Assembly: GCA_900313925.1 (NCBI GenBank)
Contig: OMTF01000012.1
Location: 44,508 to 108,507, forward strand
Source: an uncultured Eubacteriales bacterium
GTDB lineage: Bacteria > Bacillota > Clostridia > Oscillospirales > Oscillospiraceae
Length of the DNA: 64,000 nt
Reading direction: 5' to 3'
The translations under genes were made by a program, and so were the position numbers. Below, in pieces: positions 17,062 to 25,463 of the stretch (positions are counted from its first letter, which is position 1; every line of letters starts with the position of its first letter). The notes under the pieces were generated by a model. That model was not told the origin of the DNA. It made no database searches and was given only the letters and a program-made list of their open reading frames with translations.

Positions 17062-17092
17062 GGAACCGGAAACGGCTTCGTTTCCGGTTTCC
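17062..17092. repeat. Strong hairpin without T-tract
   Basis: GGAACCGGAAAC pairs with GTTTCCGGTTTCC around GGCTTC. It lies downstream of the ferredoxin fragment (minus direction) and may end its transcript, but no U-run follows. Confidence 0.4.
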
Positions 17093-17182
17093 TGGCCCGG
17101 CTTTTTCCTCGTAATGGAACGGCGCGCGGGGGTTCGCCGAGGCAGGACAGCCATGAAAATCATCCGGAGGGGGATTCTCCGC

Positions 17183-17569
17183 TCAGCTTATAAGAAGAGT
17201 GATATCACTGATTGGATAAGTGACGCAGGGGTGAATGTATCCAAAACGCATATCGGCCTTTCGAAGCATCTCCGTTCCGGGGTGGAACACCTTGCCGCCC
17301 ACAAGCTTAGTCCGGCAGGTACTGCATTCGCCGCTGCGGCAGGAATTGTGAACGACAATGCCGTTTTTTTCCAGCGCCTGCAGGATGGTGTCCGCTGCAC
17401 ATGCCCGGAAGCTTCGTCCGTCGGTCAGTGTAATGGTGTACAGAATATCGGAGCTTACATTCTTAGGCCATCCTGCAAACTGGGTCGGATCTTCCGGGAT
17501 GACTTCCTGGCGGATGGATCGGCGCGGAATGCCGAGACCTTCCAGTGCGCTGCGTACAAAGCGGTACAT
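17183..17569 (-). pseudogene. Truncated ferredoxin-NAD(P)H reductase: C-terminal [2Fe-2S] domain fragment
   Basis: 128 codons. The C-terminal part is a plant-type [2Fe-2S] domain with Cys ligands in SCRSGECSTC (residues 74-83) and a fourth in IHPCV. The first 35 residues (MYRFVRSALEGLGIPRR) match the last helix of the NAD-binding domain of FNR-like flavodoxin reductases, which normally precedes this domain in a protein of nearly 400 aa. The FAD- and NAD-binding parts are missing; reading upstream in frame the similarity stops at once, and no good ribosome binding site is seen. Probably a deletion remnant, possibly still expressed as a small ferredoxin. Confidence 0.6.
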
Positions 17570-17897
17570 TACCGAAGAACGCTGTAAAGCCCCTTATTTT
17601 AGCTATGGGGATTGCTTGATTTGGCACACATGGGGTTCGTCCGCATTACTCCGAGACACGGCGTAACGGTCGGCGATTAGGAAATAAACGGGAATCCGGA
17701 CACACGGGTTGCGCTTTTGAATTTCCAATAATTGCGGAGGATCGGAAAAAGAGAGGATTACTGGAGTTTCGTGGGAAACGGCGGGATGTCCGGGGGAAGA
17801 GAAAAAGGAAACGCTTTTCATTTCAGACAGAAGAGCAGCTATGAAGGATAGAGGCAGAACGCACCCGTACGGCTGCAGGAGGAACAGGTCCGAAATT
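17570..17897. other. Intergenic, no gene seen
   Basis: 328 nt between the ferredoxin-domain fragment and the ABC ATPase. Neither strand shows recognisable FNR domains or a credible gene; consistent with the deletion that truncated its neighbour. Confidence 0.4.
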
Positions 17898-18662
17898 TCA
17901 GGTATTCCAAGGAGCGTACAATGTCTTCATCCATTGTACGACGTCCATACCGTAAACACGGCAAAGGAGCTCCCGCTGAAGGACGTTCTCCGGACTCCCG
18001 AAGGCAACCTGCCGCCCGCCGGAAAGCAGAAGAGCCCTTGCGCCGTAGCAGCGGGCAAGGCTCAGATCGTGGACAACGGACAGGATTGCGCCCTTTCGCC
18101 GGGCGATCCACTGCTCCAAAAGCTCGAATGTCTGCTTCTGGTAAACGGGATCCAAGTGGTTTGCCGGCTCGTCCAGAACGGGAATATCCGGATTCTGATT
18201 CAGAAGCTGTGCGAGAAAAACACGCTGCAGCTCCCCGCCGGAAAGTGTGCGCACCGACTGGTGAAGGAGCGGCTTAAGACCGGTCTGCGCGATGGCGCTT
18301 TCGAAAAAGTCTTCCGGGTGTCCCGCCGGGTGAAAGTTTCCCTCCTCCCGACTGTAGCCGCCCATGCGCACTACCTCTTCCACGGTAAAATCGTAGGTTA
18401 CGGAATGGCTCTGGAAGAGAACGCCCAGCTTCCGCGCAAATTCTCTTCGCGGAATGGAAGCGGCATTCCGGCCCTGGATGCGGATTTGTCCGCTGTAGGA
18501 TACGCCTTGGGAAAGCGCACGGATCAGCGTGGATTTTCCGGCACCGTTGGGACCGAGGATCATGAGCCACTGCCCGGGCTCAACGGAGAAGGAAATGTCT
18601 TGAAGAATGTCTTTCCCGTTCAGATGAACGCCAAGATTTTCCACTTCCAGCAGCGGCATCAT
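17898..18662 (-). CDS. ABC transporter ATPase, BtuD/FecE type, orphan
   Basis: 254 aa. Walker A GPNGAGKST (about residues 38-46), Q-loop LFQSHSVTYDF, signature LSGGELQRV, Walker B IPVLDEP and switch VVHDLSLA. The sequence type is that of ATPases energising FecCD/BtuC permeases for siderophores, heme or corrinoids. In Walker B the residue before Asp is Leu as usual. No permease or binding protein lies beside it; the only candidates in the window are at 24427-26492 on the other strand. Starts at tandem ATG codons after AGGAA. Confidence 0.85.
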   Translation of the reverse strand: MMPLLEVENLGVHLNGKDILQDISFSVEPGQWLMILGPNGAGKSTLIRALSQGVSYSGQIRIQGRNAASIPRREFARKLGVLFQSHSVTYDFTVEEVVRMGGYSREEGNFHPAGHPEDFFESAIAQTGLKPLLHQSVRTLSGGELQRVFLAQLLNQNPDIPVLDEPANHLDPVYQKQTFELLEQWIARRKGAILSVVHDLSLARCYGARALLLSGGRQVAFGSPENVLQRELLCRVYGMDVVQWMKTLYAPWNT

Positions 18663-18774
18663 TCAGTTCCTTTCCGCGGCGGGGCGCCTGCCTGGCCGCA
18701 ATCCATGACTTCGCTTGTATTTTATGCTATAATTTCTCCCGTAGCAAGGCAGCACCGGCAAGGAGGAGTGGACG

Positions 18775-19203
18775 GTGGCAAAACAGGAAAACAGCGCCAA
18801 AGCGGAAGCGATCGTCGAGCGGCTGAAGGAATTGGTCAAAAAGGGATCCGTAAACCGCATCCGCATGCTGAAAAACGGAAAAGTAATTCTGAATATTCCC
18901 GTGAACGCGGGCATTGTCGGCGCCGTGGTGGGCATGGTCTATGTTCCCTGGGCGCTGATTTTGGCAGCAATCACAACGTACGGCTTGGACTGCCGATTTG
19001 AACTGGAAAAAGCGAATGGAGAAGTCGTTGCCCTGGACGGCACGTTTTTTACAAAAAAAGCCGTGGATCTGGGAAGCGACCTGGCCGGGCAGATCCTGGA
19101 TCGGCAATCGAAACGGGAAGAGGAAGAAAAAAATGCAGCCGATGTGTACATTGATGCCGATGAGGACGATTTGATCTGGGACGGAGAGAAGTGGAAAAAA
19201 TAG
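18775..19203 (+). CDS. DUF4342 domain protein
   Basis: 142 aa. The N-terminal part VERLKELVKKGSVNRIRML followed by the hydrophobic LNIPVNAGIVGAVVGM and an Ile/Ala-rich segment matches the DUF4342 pattern (one or two short membrane helices). The C-terminal half is charged and ends with an acidic DADEDDLIWDGEKW motif. Function unknown. GTG start chosen 8 nt after AAGGAGG; TATAAT at 18728-18733 is its likely -10 box. Confidence 0.7.
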   Translation: MAKQENSAKAEAIVERLKELVKKGSVNRIRMLKNGKVILNIPVNAGIVGAVVGMVYVPWALILAAITTYGLDCRFELEKANGEVVALDGTFFTKKAVDLGSDLAGQILDRQSKREEEEKNAADVYIDADEDDLIWDGEKWKK

Positions 19204-19243
19204 CGAAGAAAAAGAAAGGGCCTCTTCCCGAAGGAAGAGGCCC
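19204..19243 (-). terminator. Intrinsic terminator of the small membrane protein gene
   Basis: GGGCCTCTTCC/GGAAGAGGCCC perfect 11-bp stem with a CGAA loop. The T-rich side faces the minus direction (TTTCTTTTTCTTC); on the plus strand no U-run follows. Confidence 0.75.
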
Positions 19244-19269
19244 TGCAGTATCTTTGCAAGAAATTGAAA

Positions 19270-19482
19270 TCAGGCGCGGCTGTGTACTTTATGGCTGCTG
19301 TCATACTGGGATTCCGGCACCACGAAGGACATGACGGTTCCGACAAGAACGATGCCGACAGCGACGATTCCTGCAAGCAGGTTAAGACCGGCCAGGGAAA
19401 TCAGGCTGTACGCAAGGACTGCCAGTACGAAAAAGGCGATAAAGCTTAACACGTTTTCCCAGAGAGCTTCAGATTTTTTCAT
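19270..19482 (-). CDS. Small two-helix membrane protein
   Basis: 70 aa with two hydrophobic segments (about residues 10-30 and 33-54) and a polar C-terminus rich in His/Ser. AAGGAGG precedes the ATG by 8 nt, and a terminator follows, so this is a convincing short gene. No family recognised. Confidence 0.7.
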   Translation of the reverse strand: MKKSEALWENVLSFIAFFVLAVLAYSLISLAGLNLLAGIVAVGIVLVGTVMSFVVPESQYDSSHKVHSRA

Positions 19483-19735
19483 TTTAAATGCCTCCTTACC
19501 TGTTTATCCTTTTTCCGAAACGGAAGTTCGTTAAATATTTATCTTTCTTACTCTGACATTATTTTAACACTCTGCGTTTGTGTGTAAAGAGCAATAATGT
19601 ACAAAATTAACATATAATTTTGATGCAATTTGTTAGAAGCGCAGACATGTGCGCATCATACGGGCAAAATCGCGCACAATGTTCTTCATATAAGGACATT
19701 TATTTCCGATGCACATCTTCGGAGAGAATTGTATC

Positions 19736-19763
19736 TTGAGAGACTGGAAGAATAAACTATAAT
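19736..19763 (+). promoter_or_regulatory. Promoter in the 19483-19824 gap
   Basis: TTGAGA, 16 nt, TATAAT, 61 nt before the ATG at 19825. The rest of the gap (about 340 nt) is AT-rich and shows no gene or named element. Confidence 0.6.
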
Positions 19764-19824
19764 AAACTGTAAGTGAAGCATGCATTCGAAAACAAGGGCG
19801 TTCTGCCCCGAAGGAGGAAATATA

Positions 19825-20154
19825 ATGAAGGTAGAATCCGGCAACGATTATACCTGCGAACTGCAGGTCAAGGCTCCGGTCATAGGAAAAGTAAAAATCA
19901 AGGCCGTAATCACGGTGGACAGCGATACAACGTTCTACGGTACAGGAGAATTATTGGGGAAAACAGTGCGTTTCCATGATGGAGCGATCCGCGGAAACGA
20001 TTTTGTATTTTCGGTGATGATCAAAAATGTTCGGATAGATATTATCGCGCAGCTTCTGGATGATGGATCGATTCAGGGAAAAGCGACCGCGGCGAAGCAT
20101 AAGCCGATGACGGTTACAGGCCATCTTCTCCGCACGGAAGCGACGCCGGTGTGA
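19825..20154 (+). CDS. Hypothetical protein, beta-rich
   Basis: 109 aa with alternating hydrophobic strands (LQVKAPVIGKVKIKAVITVD and similar repeats), no signal peptide and no Cys, suggesting a small cytoplasmic beta-sandwich. GGAGG 8 nt before ATG and a good promoter support it as a real gene. I do not recognise the family. Confidence 0.65.
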   Translation: MKVESGNDYTCELQVKAPVIGKVKIKAVITVDSDTTFYGTGELLGKTVRFHDGAIRGNDFVFSVMIKNVRIDIIAQLLDDGSIQGKATAAKHKPMTVTGHLLRTEATPV

Positions 20155-20164
20155 CGGAAGAAAG

Positions 20165-20209
20165 GGAAGAAAGAAAAGACCGCTGGAACGCAAGCGCGTG
20201 ACAGCGGTT
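20165..20209 (-). terminator. Intrinsic terminator of the TetR gene
   Basis: On the minus strand ACCGCTG/CAGCGGT with an inner hairpin, followed by TCTTTTCTTTC. Confidence 0.65.
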
Positions 20210-20225
20210 ATTTAACGGGTCGGGG

Positions 20226-20798
20226 TCATTGATCGGGAGCCTGCCCCAGGGAGTTATAGATTCCTTCCGTTGCCAGATCGTCCATTCTTGCCATCAGAGC
20301 GACCGGTGTTTTCATTCCGTCCAGAGCCCAACGGATAATCATGTTGCCGATGGCCTGCGAAGTATAGCGCAGAAAGAAATCCAGCGTTTCCGGATCGCAT
20401 TTCTTTCCGGTGTCTTCCATATAGCGGCGGATAAGAAGCTGCCAGCTCTCCAGATTTTTCCGAAGAAGATAGTCCCGCAGACAGTTCTGGCCGTCATACC
20501 GGATGGCTTTGCAGTAGAAATCCTTTTCATCATACATTTTCTGCAGGCAGTATCGCGTGATGCCGTGCCACCCTCCCATGGAATGGGTTCGTATGTGGCG
20601 CTGCAGCGGCTCCACGACGTCGGTTTCCAGGGTCCAGTTGATCAGGTCGTAGATATCCATGAAATGGTTGTAGAAGGTGCTTCGACTTATGCCGCATTCC
20701 CGGCACAGGGACAGAACCGTGATCGAAGAAAAATCGCGGTTTTTAGCCATCTGCTTGATTGTCTGGGAAAGCTCCTTTTTCACAAGATCTTTTTTCAC
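20226..20798 (-). CDS. TetR/AcrR-family transcriptional regulator
   Basis: 190 aa. N-terminal HTH with the recognition helix region LCRECGISRSTFYNHFMDIYDLI (residues about 31-53), as in DhaS-like TetR proteins. The C-terminal ligand domain carries RYTSQAIGNMIIRW, typical of this Firmicute subgroup. Divergently oriented from the SDR and BaiCD-like reductase genes, it is the obvious candidate to control them. Ligand unknown. Confidence 0.85.
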   Translation of the reverse strand: MKKDLVKKELSQTIKQMAKNRDFSSITVLSLCRECGISRSTFYNHFMDIYDLINWTLETDVVEPLQRHIRTHSMGGWHGITRYCLQKMYDEKDFYCKAIRYDGQNCLRDYLLRKNLESWQLLIRRYMEDTGKKCDPETLDFFLRYTSQAIGNMIIRWALDGMKTPVALMARMDDLATEGIYNSLGQAPDQ

Positions 20799-21152
20799 GG
20801 CCAGTCCTCCCCAACGGGTAAATCAGCGTCTTTGCCCCGACGCCCTGCGGAACTTCATGCTGCGGCAGATACAGAGAAAGAGAAAACGGAACGGCTCAAT
20901 CCGATTATAAAAAATCGGAAGGCAGAATACAATGGCCGCCGAAAGCCGTACTGGGAAGAAATCTTCCGGCTCCGCGATACGATGCCGTATACGGACAGAT
21001 CCCCATTCCATGTCCAATTGATGGACAGACCTACCACGGGTGTCAATTGCATCCTTCTCTTTTCGTTATAAGATTAACACAAGATTAAATTTACCAACTG
21101 GTCAGAAACCGACTGAATGCAATGGAAAACAAACGGAATGGAGGAGCATACT

Positions 21153-22094
21153 ATGAAGGATTACAGCGGGAAAGTCGTGGTTATTACCGGAGGAACTTCC
21201 GGCCTTGGTTTTGCCCTGGCCTCTCTTCTCGGAAAAGCCGGAGCAACGGTCCTGATTACAGGGCGCCGTGAGGAAAAAGGCAGGGAGGCGCTGGAAAAAC
21301 TGCAGGCGGAAGGAATTAATGCCACTTATTTCCAGCAGGATGTCACGGAGCCGCAAAGCTGGGCAGACCTTGCAAAGAAGATTCTGCAGCAGGAAGGCCG
21401 CATTGATTATGCGTTTAACAATGCGGGGGTCATGGCCCGTCCGAAATCGGCGATGGAACTGCCTCTGGAGGACTGGAACTGGGTCCTCGATACAAATCTG
21501 TACGGCGTTCTATACGGGCTGCGTACCTTTACCGGTATGATGCTCAAACAGGAAAACGGCGGTACGATAGTAACCACTTCCTCCACAGGGGCGATAGCAC
21601 CGTTCTCCATGTGGGGTCCCTATTCGGTTTCCAAGGCGGCCTCCACACGGCTGGTTGAGACATTTGCAGGGGAAATGAAATTGGGAAAGATTACAAAAAT
21701 TCATTATTCGGTCGTGCTGCCCGGCGTTTTCGAATCGGATATCGCCAACAGCACGCTGCACCGCCCGAGCAAATACGCCCGGAAACCGGGGGAGGAAGAC
21801 AAGCCGATGCCGGTATCCAAAGCCCATACGCCGGACGGAGATAAACTCGGCATGATTACGGCGGAGGAAACGGCGAAGGCGCTGATTGAGGGCATGGAGA
21901 AGGGCCTGTTTTATATCTATCCGCATGAGGACCTCAGCATGGCCCTGCTTCCGGAGCAGTTTAAGGCGATGCGCAATGAGGAAGCGACGGCCGATCAGGC
22001 AATCTTCGACTTCGCGTTCTATGCCAAGAAGCTGAAGGCACAGGGCATTGACGCCGGAGCCTCCAATCTGCAGAACATGTCGCAGGATGTCTGA
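21153..22094 (+). CDS. Short-chain dehydrogenase/reductase
   Basis: 313 aa. Classical SDR features: cofactor motif TGGTSGLG (residues 12-19), NNAG, and the catalytic YSVSK with an upstream Ser in TTSSTGA. The Arg-rich GRREEK after beta-2 suggests NADP preference. The C-terminal 80 residues extend beyond a minimal SDR. GGAGG 7 nt before ATG fixes the start. 36 nt upstream of the BaiCD-like gene; the pair probably reduces and oxidises one small hydrophobic substrate. Confidence 0.85.
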   Translation: MKDYSGKVVVITGGTSGLGFALASLLGKAGATVLITGRREEKGREALEKLQAEGINATYFQQDVTEPQSWADLAKKILQQEGRIDYAFNNAGVMARPKSAMELPLEDWNWVLDTNLYGVLYGLRTFTGMMLKQENGGTIVTTSSTGAIAPFSMWGPYSVSKAASTRLVETFAGEMKLGKITKIHYSVVLPGVFESDIANSTLHRPSKYARKPGEEDKPMPVSKAHTPDGDKLGMITAEETAKALIEGMEKGLFYIYPHEDLSMALLPEQFKAMRNEEATADQAIFDFAFYAKKLKAQGIDAGASNLQNMSQDV

Positions 22095-22130
22095 AAGAAG
22101 TAAAACGGACGGAGAAAAGGAAGGCTGCTG

Positions 22131-24176
22131 ATGAATACAAAATATGCAAAGCTGTATGAACCATACCAGCTTGGAGATCTCCAGCTGAAAAACCGATTTG
22201 TCATGGCTCCGATGTCTACCTGCGATAATATCGGCTTTCATATGACGGATACACTGATCCGTTTTGTCCAGGAGCGTGCCCGGGGCGGCGTAGGGCTCAT
22301 AATGACGGAGTGCCAGGCGGTAGATAAAATCGATACGATGACATCGAACTATAAAACGGCAGGAACCCCGCAGCAGGAAAAGGAATGGACCAATTACAAC
22401 CGGCAGGTAAAAAGCTGCGGCGTAAAAACCTGCGTGCAGCTAGGTAGCGGCGCCGGGCAGAATACAATTGTGCCCCCCTTTGTCAAGGCGCTTTCCGCCA
22501 GCCGGCTCCCCCTGTACTTCAACCCTAAGAAATATACGACGCCGATGACGGTTTCGCAGATTCACAGCCTCGTAAATTCCTATGGGAAAGCGGCGGCTTC
22601 CGCGAAAAGATCCGGCTTTGACGCCATTGAAATCCATGCGCATACCGGCTATCTGCTGGACCAGTTCATGTCCGAATGCTGGAATCACCGCACGGACGAG
22701 TATGGAGGCAGCGTGGAAAACCGCGCCCGGATTGTCTGCGAAATCATTGAAGCGATTCGGAAGAATGTGGGGGAGGGCTACCCGATTATTCTCCGCATTT
22801 CCATGGATCATATGGTGCCGAACCAGCGAACCCCGCAGGAGAGCCAGGAACTCATCCGTGTCATCGATAAAACCAGTGTAACCGCATACGATGTGGACCT
22901 GGGCTGCTACGGATCCGGTTCCTGGGGCGTTACGCCGGATTATTATGGCGACGCTGCGTTCCTGCCCGCGGTCCACACCATCCGCGAAGTGACGAAAAAG
23001 CCCGTTATGTGCGCCGGCGCGCTCACTCCGGATACAGCGCTGAAAGCCATTGAAGACGGAGACATCTGCCTTGCCATGATGGGGCGGGCCCTGATTGCCG
23101 ATCCGCAGTATATTAATAAACTTGCCGAAGACAGACAGGAGGATATCCGTCCCTGTCTGCGCTGCAACAACTACTGCATCTGCCACTTCTTCAAGCTGTC
23201 TCCGGTCAGCTGCGCCGTAAATCCGCAGGCCGGACAGGAAGATATGCTGGAGATTCGCAAAACCGCCCGCCCGCAGCGCGTTGCAGTTGTCGGCGGCGGC
23301 CCCGGAGGAATGGAAGCGGCGCTTCTGGCTGCGCAGGCCGGGCATCAGGTAGATCTATACGACAGCGCAGAAAAACTGGGAGGACAGATGAACGCGGCTG
23401 CTACGCCCCCCTTCAAGGGACAGATGCGGAAGCTTCTCGCATATCTAAAGCGGGAAGTGGATAAAAGCGGCGTCCGGGTTCATCTGAATACGAAGATTAC
23501 GCCGGATTCCGTGGAATTGAAAAACGCAGATCAAATTGTTCTGGCGCTGGGAGCCACTCCAATCCACCCCAACATACCCGGAATCAAAAGAGAAAACGTG
23601 ATTGAAATCATGGATGCCCACCTGTCCCGTAAAAGCGATGTCAAAGGAGACAATATCGTTGTTCTGGGCGGCGGACTTTCCGGCTGTGAATATGCACTGG
23701 AAAAGGCTATGGAAGGAAAGAACGCTACGGTGGTCGAGATGACCGGAGAGCTTGCCGTGCGATGCAACATGGAAAACCGGAAAGCGCTTCATTTGCTGAT
23801 GAAAAAATACGGAGTCCGACAGCTGGTCAATACGAAGTGCGTCGGCTTTAATGAAAACGGCGTTGTCGTCGAGAGCCAGGACGGTACGCAGCAGACGCTT
23901 CCTGCAGATACGGCGATCGTCGCTTTGGGAACCAAAAGCAATTCCGCTGCGGCAATTGCAATTAAAAACCGCTATCCGAACGCTTTTCTCGTGGGGGACT
24001 GCACCGGGGAGGTCGCTCTCGTGGGCGACGCAATGCATGACGCCTATCGTGCAGTCTGGCTGATGGATGGCGATCGAAAGGAAAAAGAAAAATACCTGAA
24101 ACGCAGGGACCGCACTTCGGCTGCACGCCAAAAGCTGGCCTCCTATCTGATGCCGCAGCCGAAACTGGAGGTCTGA
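22131..24176 (+). CDS. FMN/FAD/[4Fe-4S] NADH:flavin oxidoreductase, BaiCD/2,4-dienoyl-CoA reductase type
   Basis: 681 aa, three domains. The N-terminal OYE-like TIM barrel (about 1-340) has NRFVMAPMSTC and HAHTGYLLDQF. A [4Fe-4S] Cys motif C-x2-C-x3-C-x11-C follows in CLRCNNYC...C. The C-terminal FAD/NAD Rossmann part has VVGGGPGGMEAAL and LGGGLSGCEYAL. Family members reduce conjugated double bonds (dienoyl-CoA, bile-acid intermediates, cinnamates). Substrate here is unknown; the SDR partner and TetR control suggest an inducible pathway for an environmental enone or enoate. Confidence 0.85.
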   Translation: MNTKYAKLYEPYQLGDLQLKNRFVMAPMSTCDNIGFHMTDTLIRFVQERARGGVGLIMTECQAVDKIDTMTSNYKTAGTPQQEKEWTNYNRQVKSCGVKTCVQLGSGAGQNTIVPPFVKALSASRLPLYFNPKKYTTPMTVSQIHSLVNSYGKAAASAKRSGFDAIEIHAHTGYLLDQFMSECWNHRTDEYGGSVENRARIVCEIIEAIRKNVGEGYPIILRISMDHMVPNQRTPQESQELIRVIDKTSVTAYDVDLGCYGSGSWGVTPDYYGDAAFLPAVHTIREVTKKPVMCAGALTPDTALKAIEDGDICLAMMGRALIADPQYINKLAEDRQEDIRPCLRCNNYCICHFFKLSPVSCAVNPQAGQEDMLEIRKTARPQRVAVVGGGPGGMEAALLAAQAGHQVDLYDSAEKLGGQMNAAATPPFKGQMRKLLAYLKREVDKSGVRVHLNTKITPDSVELKNADQIVLALGATPIHPNIPGIKRENVIEIMDAHLSRKSDVKGDNIVVLGGGLSGCEYALEKAMEGKNATVVEMTGELAVRCNMENRKALHLLMKKYGVRQLVNTKCVGFNENGVVVESQDGTQQTLPADTAIVALGTKSNSAAAIAIKNRYPNAFLVGDCTGEVALVGDAMHDAYRAVWLMDGDRKEKEKYLKRRDRTSAARQKLASYLMPQPKLEV

Positions 24177-24253
24177 GAAGGAGCAGGCAACTGCATTTTG
24201 ACAGAAAAGAAAACCCGCCCATTCCACTGAATCCTGTTCTATACCTATCCCTT

Positions 24254-24302
24254 TTGCCGCCGCCGGCGCAAATTGGCTTCCAATGCGCGCCGCCGGCGGC
24301 AA
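24254..24302. repeat. Long GC-rich hairpin
   Basis: TTGCCGCCGCCGGCGC pairs with GCGCCGCCGGCGGCAA with one mismatch, closed inside by ATTGG-CTT-CCAAT: about 21 bp in all. It lies between the reductase gene and the next promoter; no T-run follows, so it may be a Rho-independent-like barrier or a dispersed palindromic element. Confidence 0.6.
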
Positions 24303-24337
24303 TCTACTCGGCAGACGGGAAGAAAACCCGATCCGCC

Positions 24338-24366
24338 TTGCCAAACACCAGAGGAACCGCTATAAT
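24338..24366 (+). promoter_or_regulatory. Sigma-A promoter of the binding-protein/permease operon
   Basis: TTGCCA, 17 nt, TATAAT, 60 nt before the ATG. Confidence 0.75.
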
Positions 24367-24426
24367 AGCGTTATTACAGAACGAACGGAAAACGAGAAGA
24401 TTCCGACTCGGATACAGGAGGAGAAC

Positions 24427-25386
24427 ATGAAAAAGAAATTCAAACGGACGGCAGCGGTACTTGCTGTGATTTTTAGTTTAAGCTTTATTGCTGGCTGCGG
24501 GTCACAGAATACGGAAACACAGCCGTCTGCGGAAGAAGCACCGAGCGGATCGATTACAGTGACGGACATGACAGGGCAGACCATCACGCTGGATGCACCG
24601 GCGACAAAAGTTGTAGCACTCACGGCGGCGGACTGCGAAATCGTCTATGCCCTTGGAGCCGGCGACGCCGTCGTAGGCCGCGGTGCTTACTGCGATTACC
24701 CGCCCGACGCGCAGAATGTCACGGCGGTACAGTCTGGCGCGGAGACGAATCTTGAGGAAATCATTGCCTTGGAGCCACAGGTGGTTTTCATGGACACAAT
24801 GGCACAGACGGAGGAACAGGTAAAAGGTCTGCAGGACGCCGGCATTCAGGTCGTAGTCAGCAATGCGACGGATATTGAAGGAGTTTATCAGTCCATCAAC
24901 ATTATTGGAAAAGTTCTTGGAAAAGAACCCGAGGCGGAAAGCCTGATCCAGGAAATGAAGGATACTTTTGAAGCATTGAAGAGCCAGGTCCCCGCAGAAA
25001 GCGGAGGAACGATTTATTTTGAAGTCTCGCCGCTGCAGTATGGACTTTGGACCGCAGGCTCGGGAACCTTTATGGATGAAATGGCTTCGATGCTTGGTCT
25101 GCAGAATATTTTTTCCGATGTGTCCGGTTGGGCGGAAATCTCCGAAGAACAGGTTCTGCAGCGCAACCCGGACTATATCGTTACGATCACGATGGACGGA
25201 TCGGGAACCGATCCCGCCGCGGAAATTCTTTCCCGCAGCGGCTGGGAGGACATAACAGCAATTAAGGAACAGCGTGTTCTGGCGGCAGGAAATGAAATGT
25301 CCCGGCCCGGACCGCGGCTGGCGGACGCAGCCCAGGAACTGTATACGTTTGTCTATGAAAGCGCTGCCGAAAATAAGGCGGCCTAA
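24427..25386 (+). CDS. ABC transporter substrate-binding lipoprotein, BtuF/FecB type
   Basis: 319 aa. Signal peptide with lipobox FIAGC (Cys near residue 23), then a class III binding-protein domain: TDMTGQTITLDAPATKVVAL, GRGAYCDYP and ILSRSGWEDI near the end, matching the PF01497 pattern for siderophore, heme or corrinoid capture. AGGAGG before ATG. First gene of a two-gene unit with the FecCD permease; the third component, an ATPase, is missing here and may be the orphan at 17898-18662. Confidence 0.85.
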   Translation: MKKKFKRTAAVLAVIFSLSFIAGCGSQNTETQPSAEEAPSGSITVTDMTGQTITLDAPATKVVALTAADCEIVYALGAGDAVVGRGAYCDYPPDAQNVTAVQSGAETNLEEIIALEPQVVFMDTMAQTEEQVKGLQDAGIQVVVSNATDIEGVYQSINIIGKVLGKEPEAESLIQEMKDTFEALKSQVPAESGGTIYFEVSPLQYGLWTAGSGTFMDEMASMLGLQNIFSDVSGWAEISEEQVLQRNPDYIVTITMDGSGTDPAAEILSRSGWEDITAIKEQRVLAAGNEMSRPGPRLADAAQELYTFVYESAAENKAA

Positions 25387-25463
25387 TCGTTTTGCAGTTT
25401 TCCGGCCGTACGGACGGGAGAACGCGAACGGGAATATGAGCATTCGAACAGGGGGGGGAGACT

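Noticed and set aside
17603..17821. 72-codon minus frame upstream of the ferredoxin fragment as the missing reductase half
   Set aside because: It shows neither the FAD nor the NAD motif of FNR proteins.
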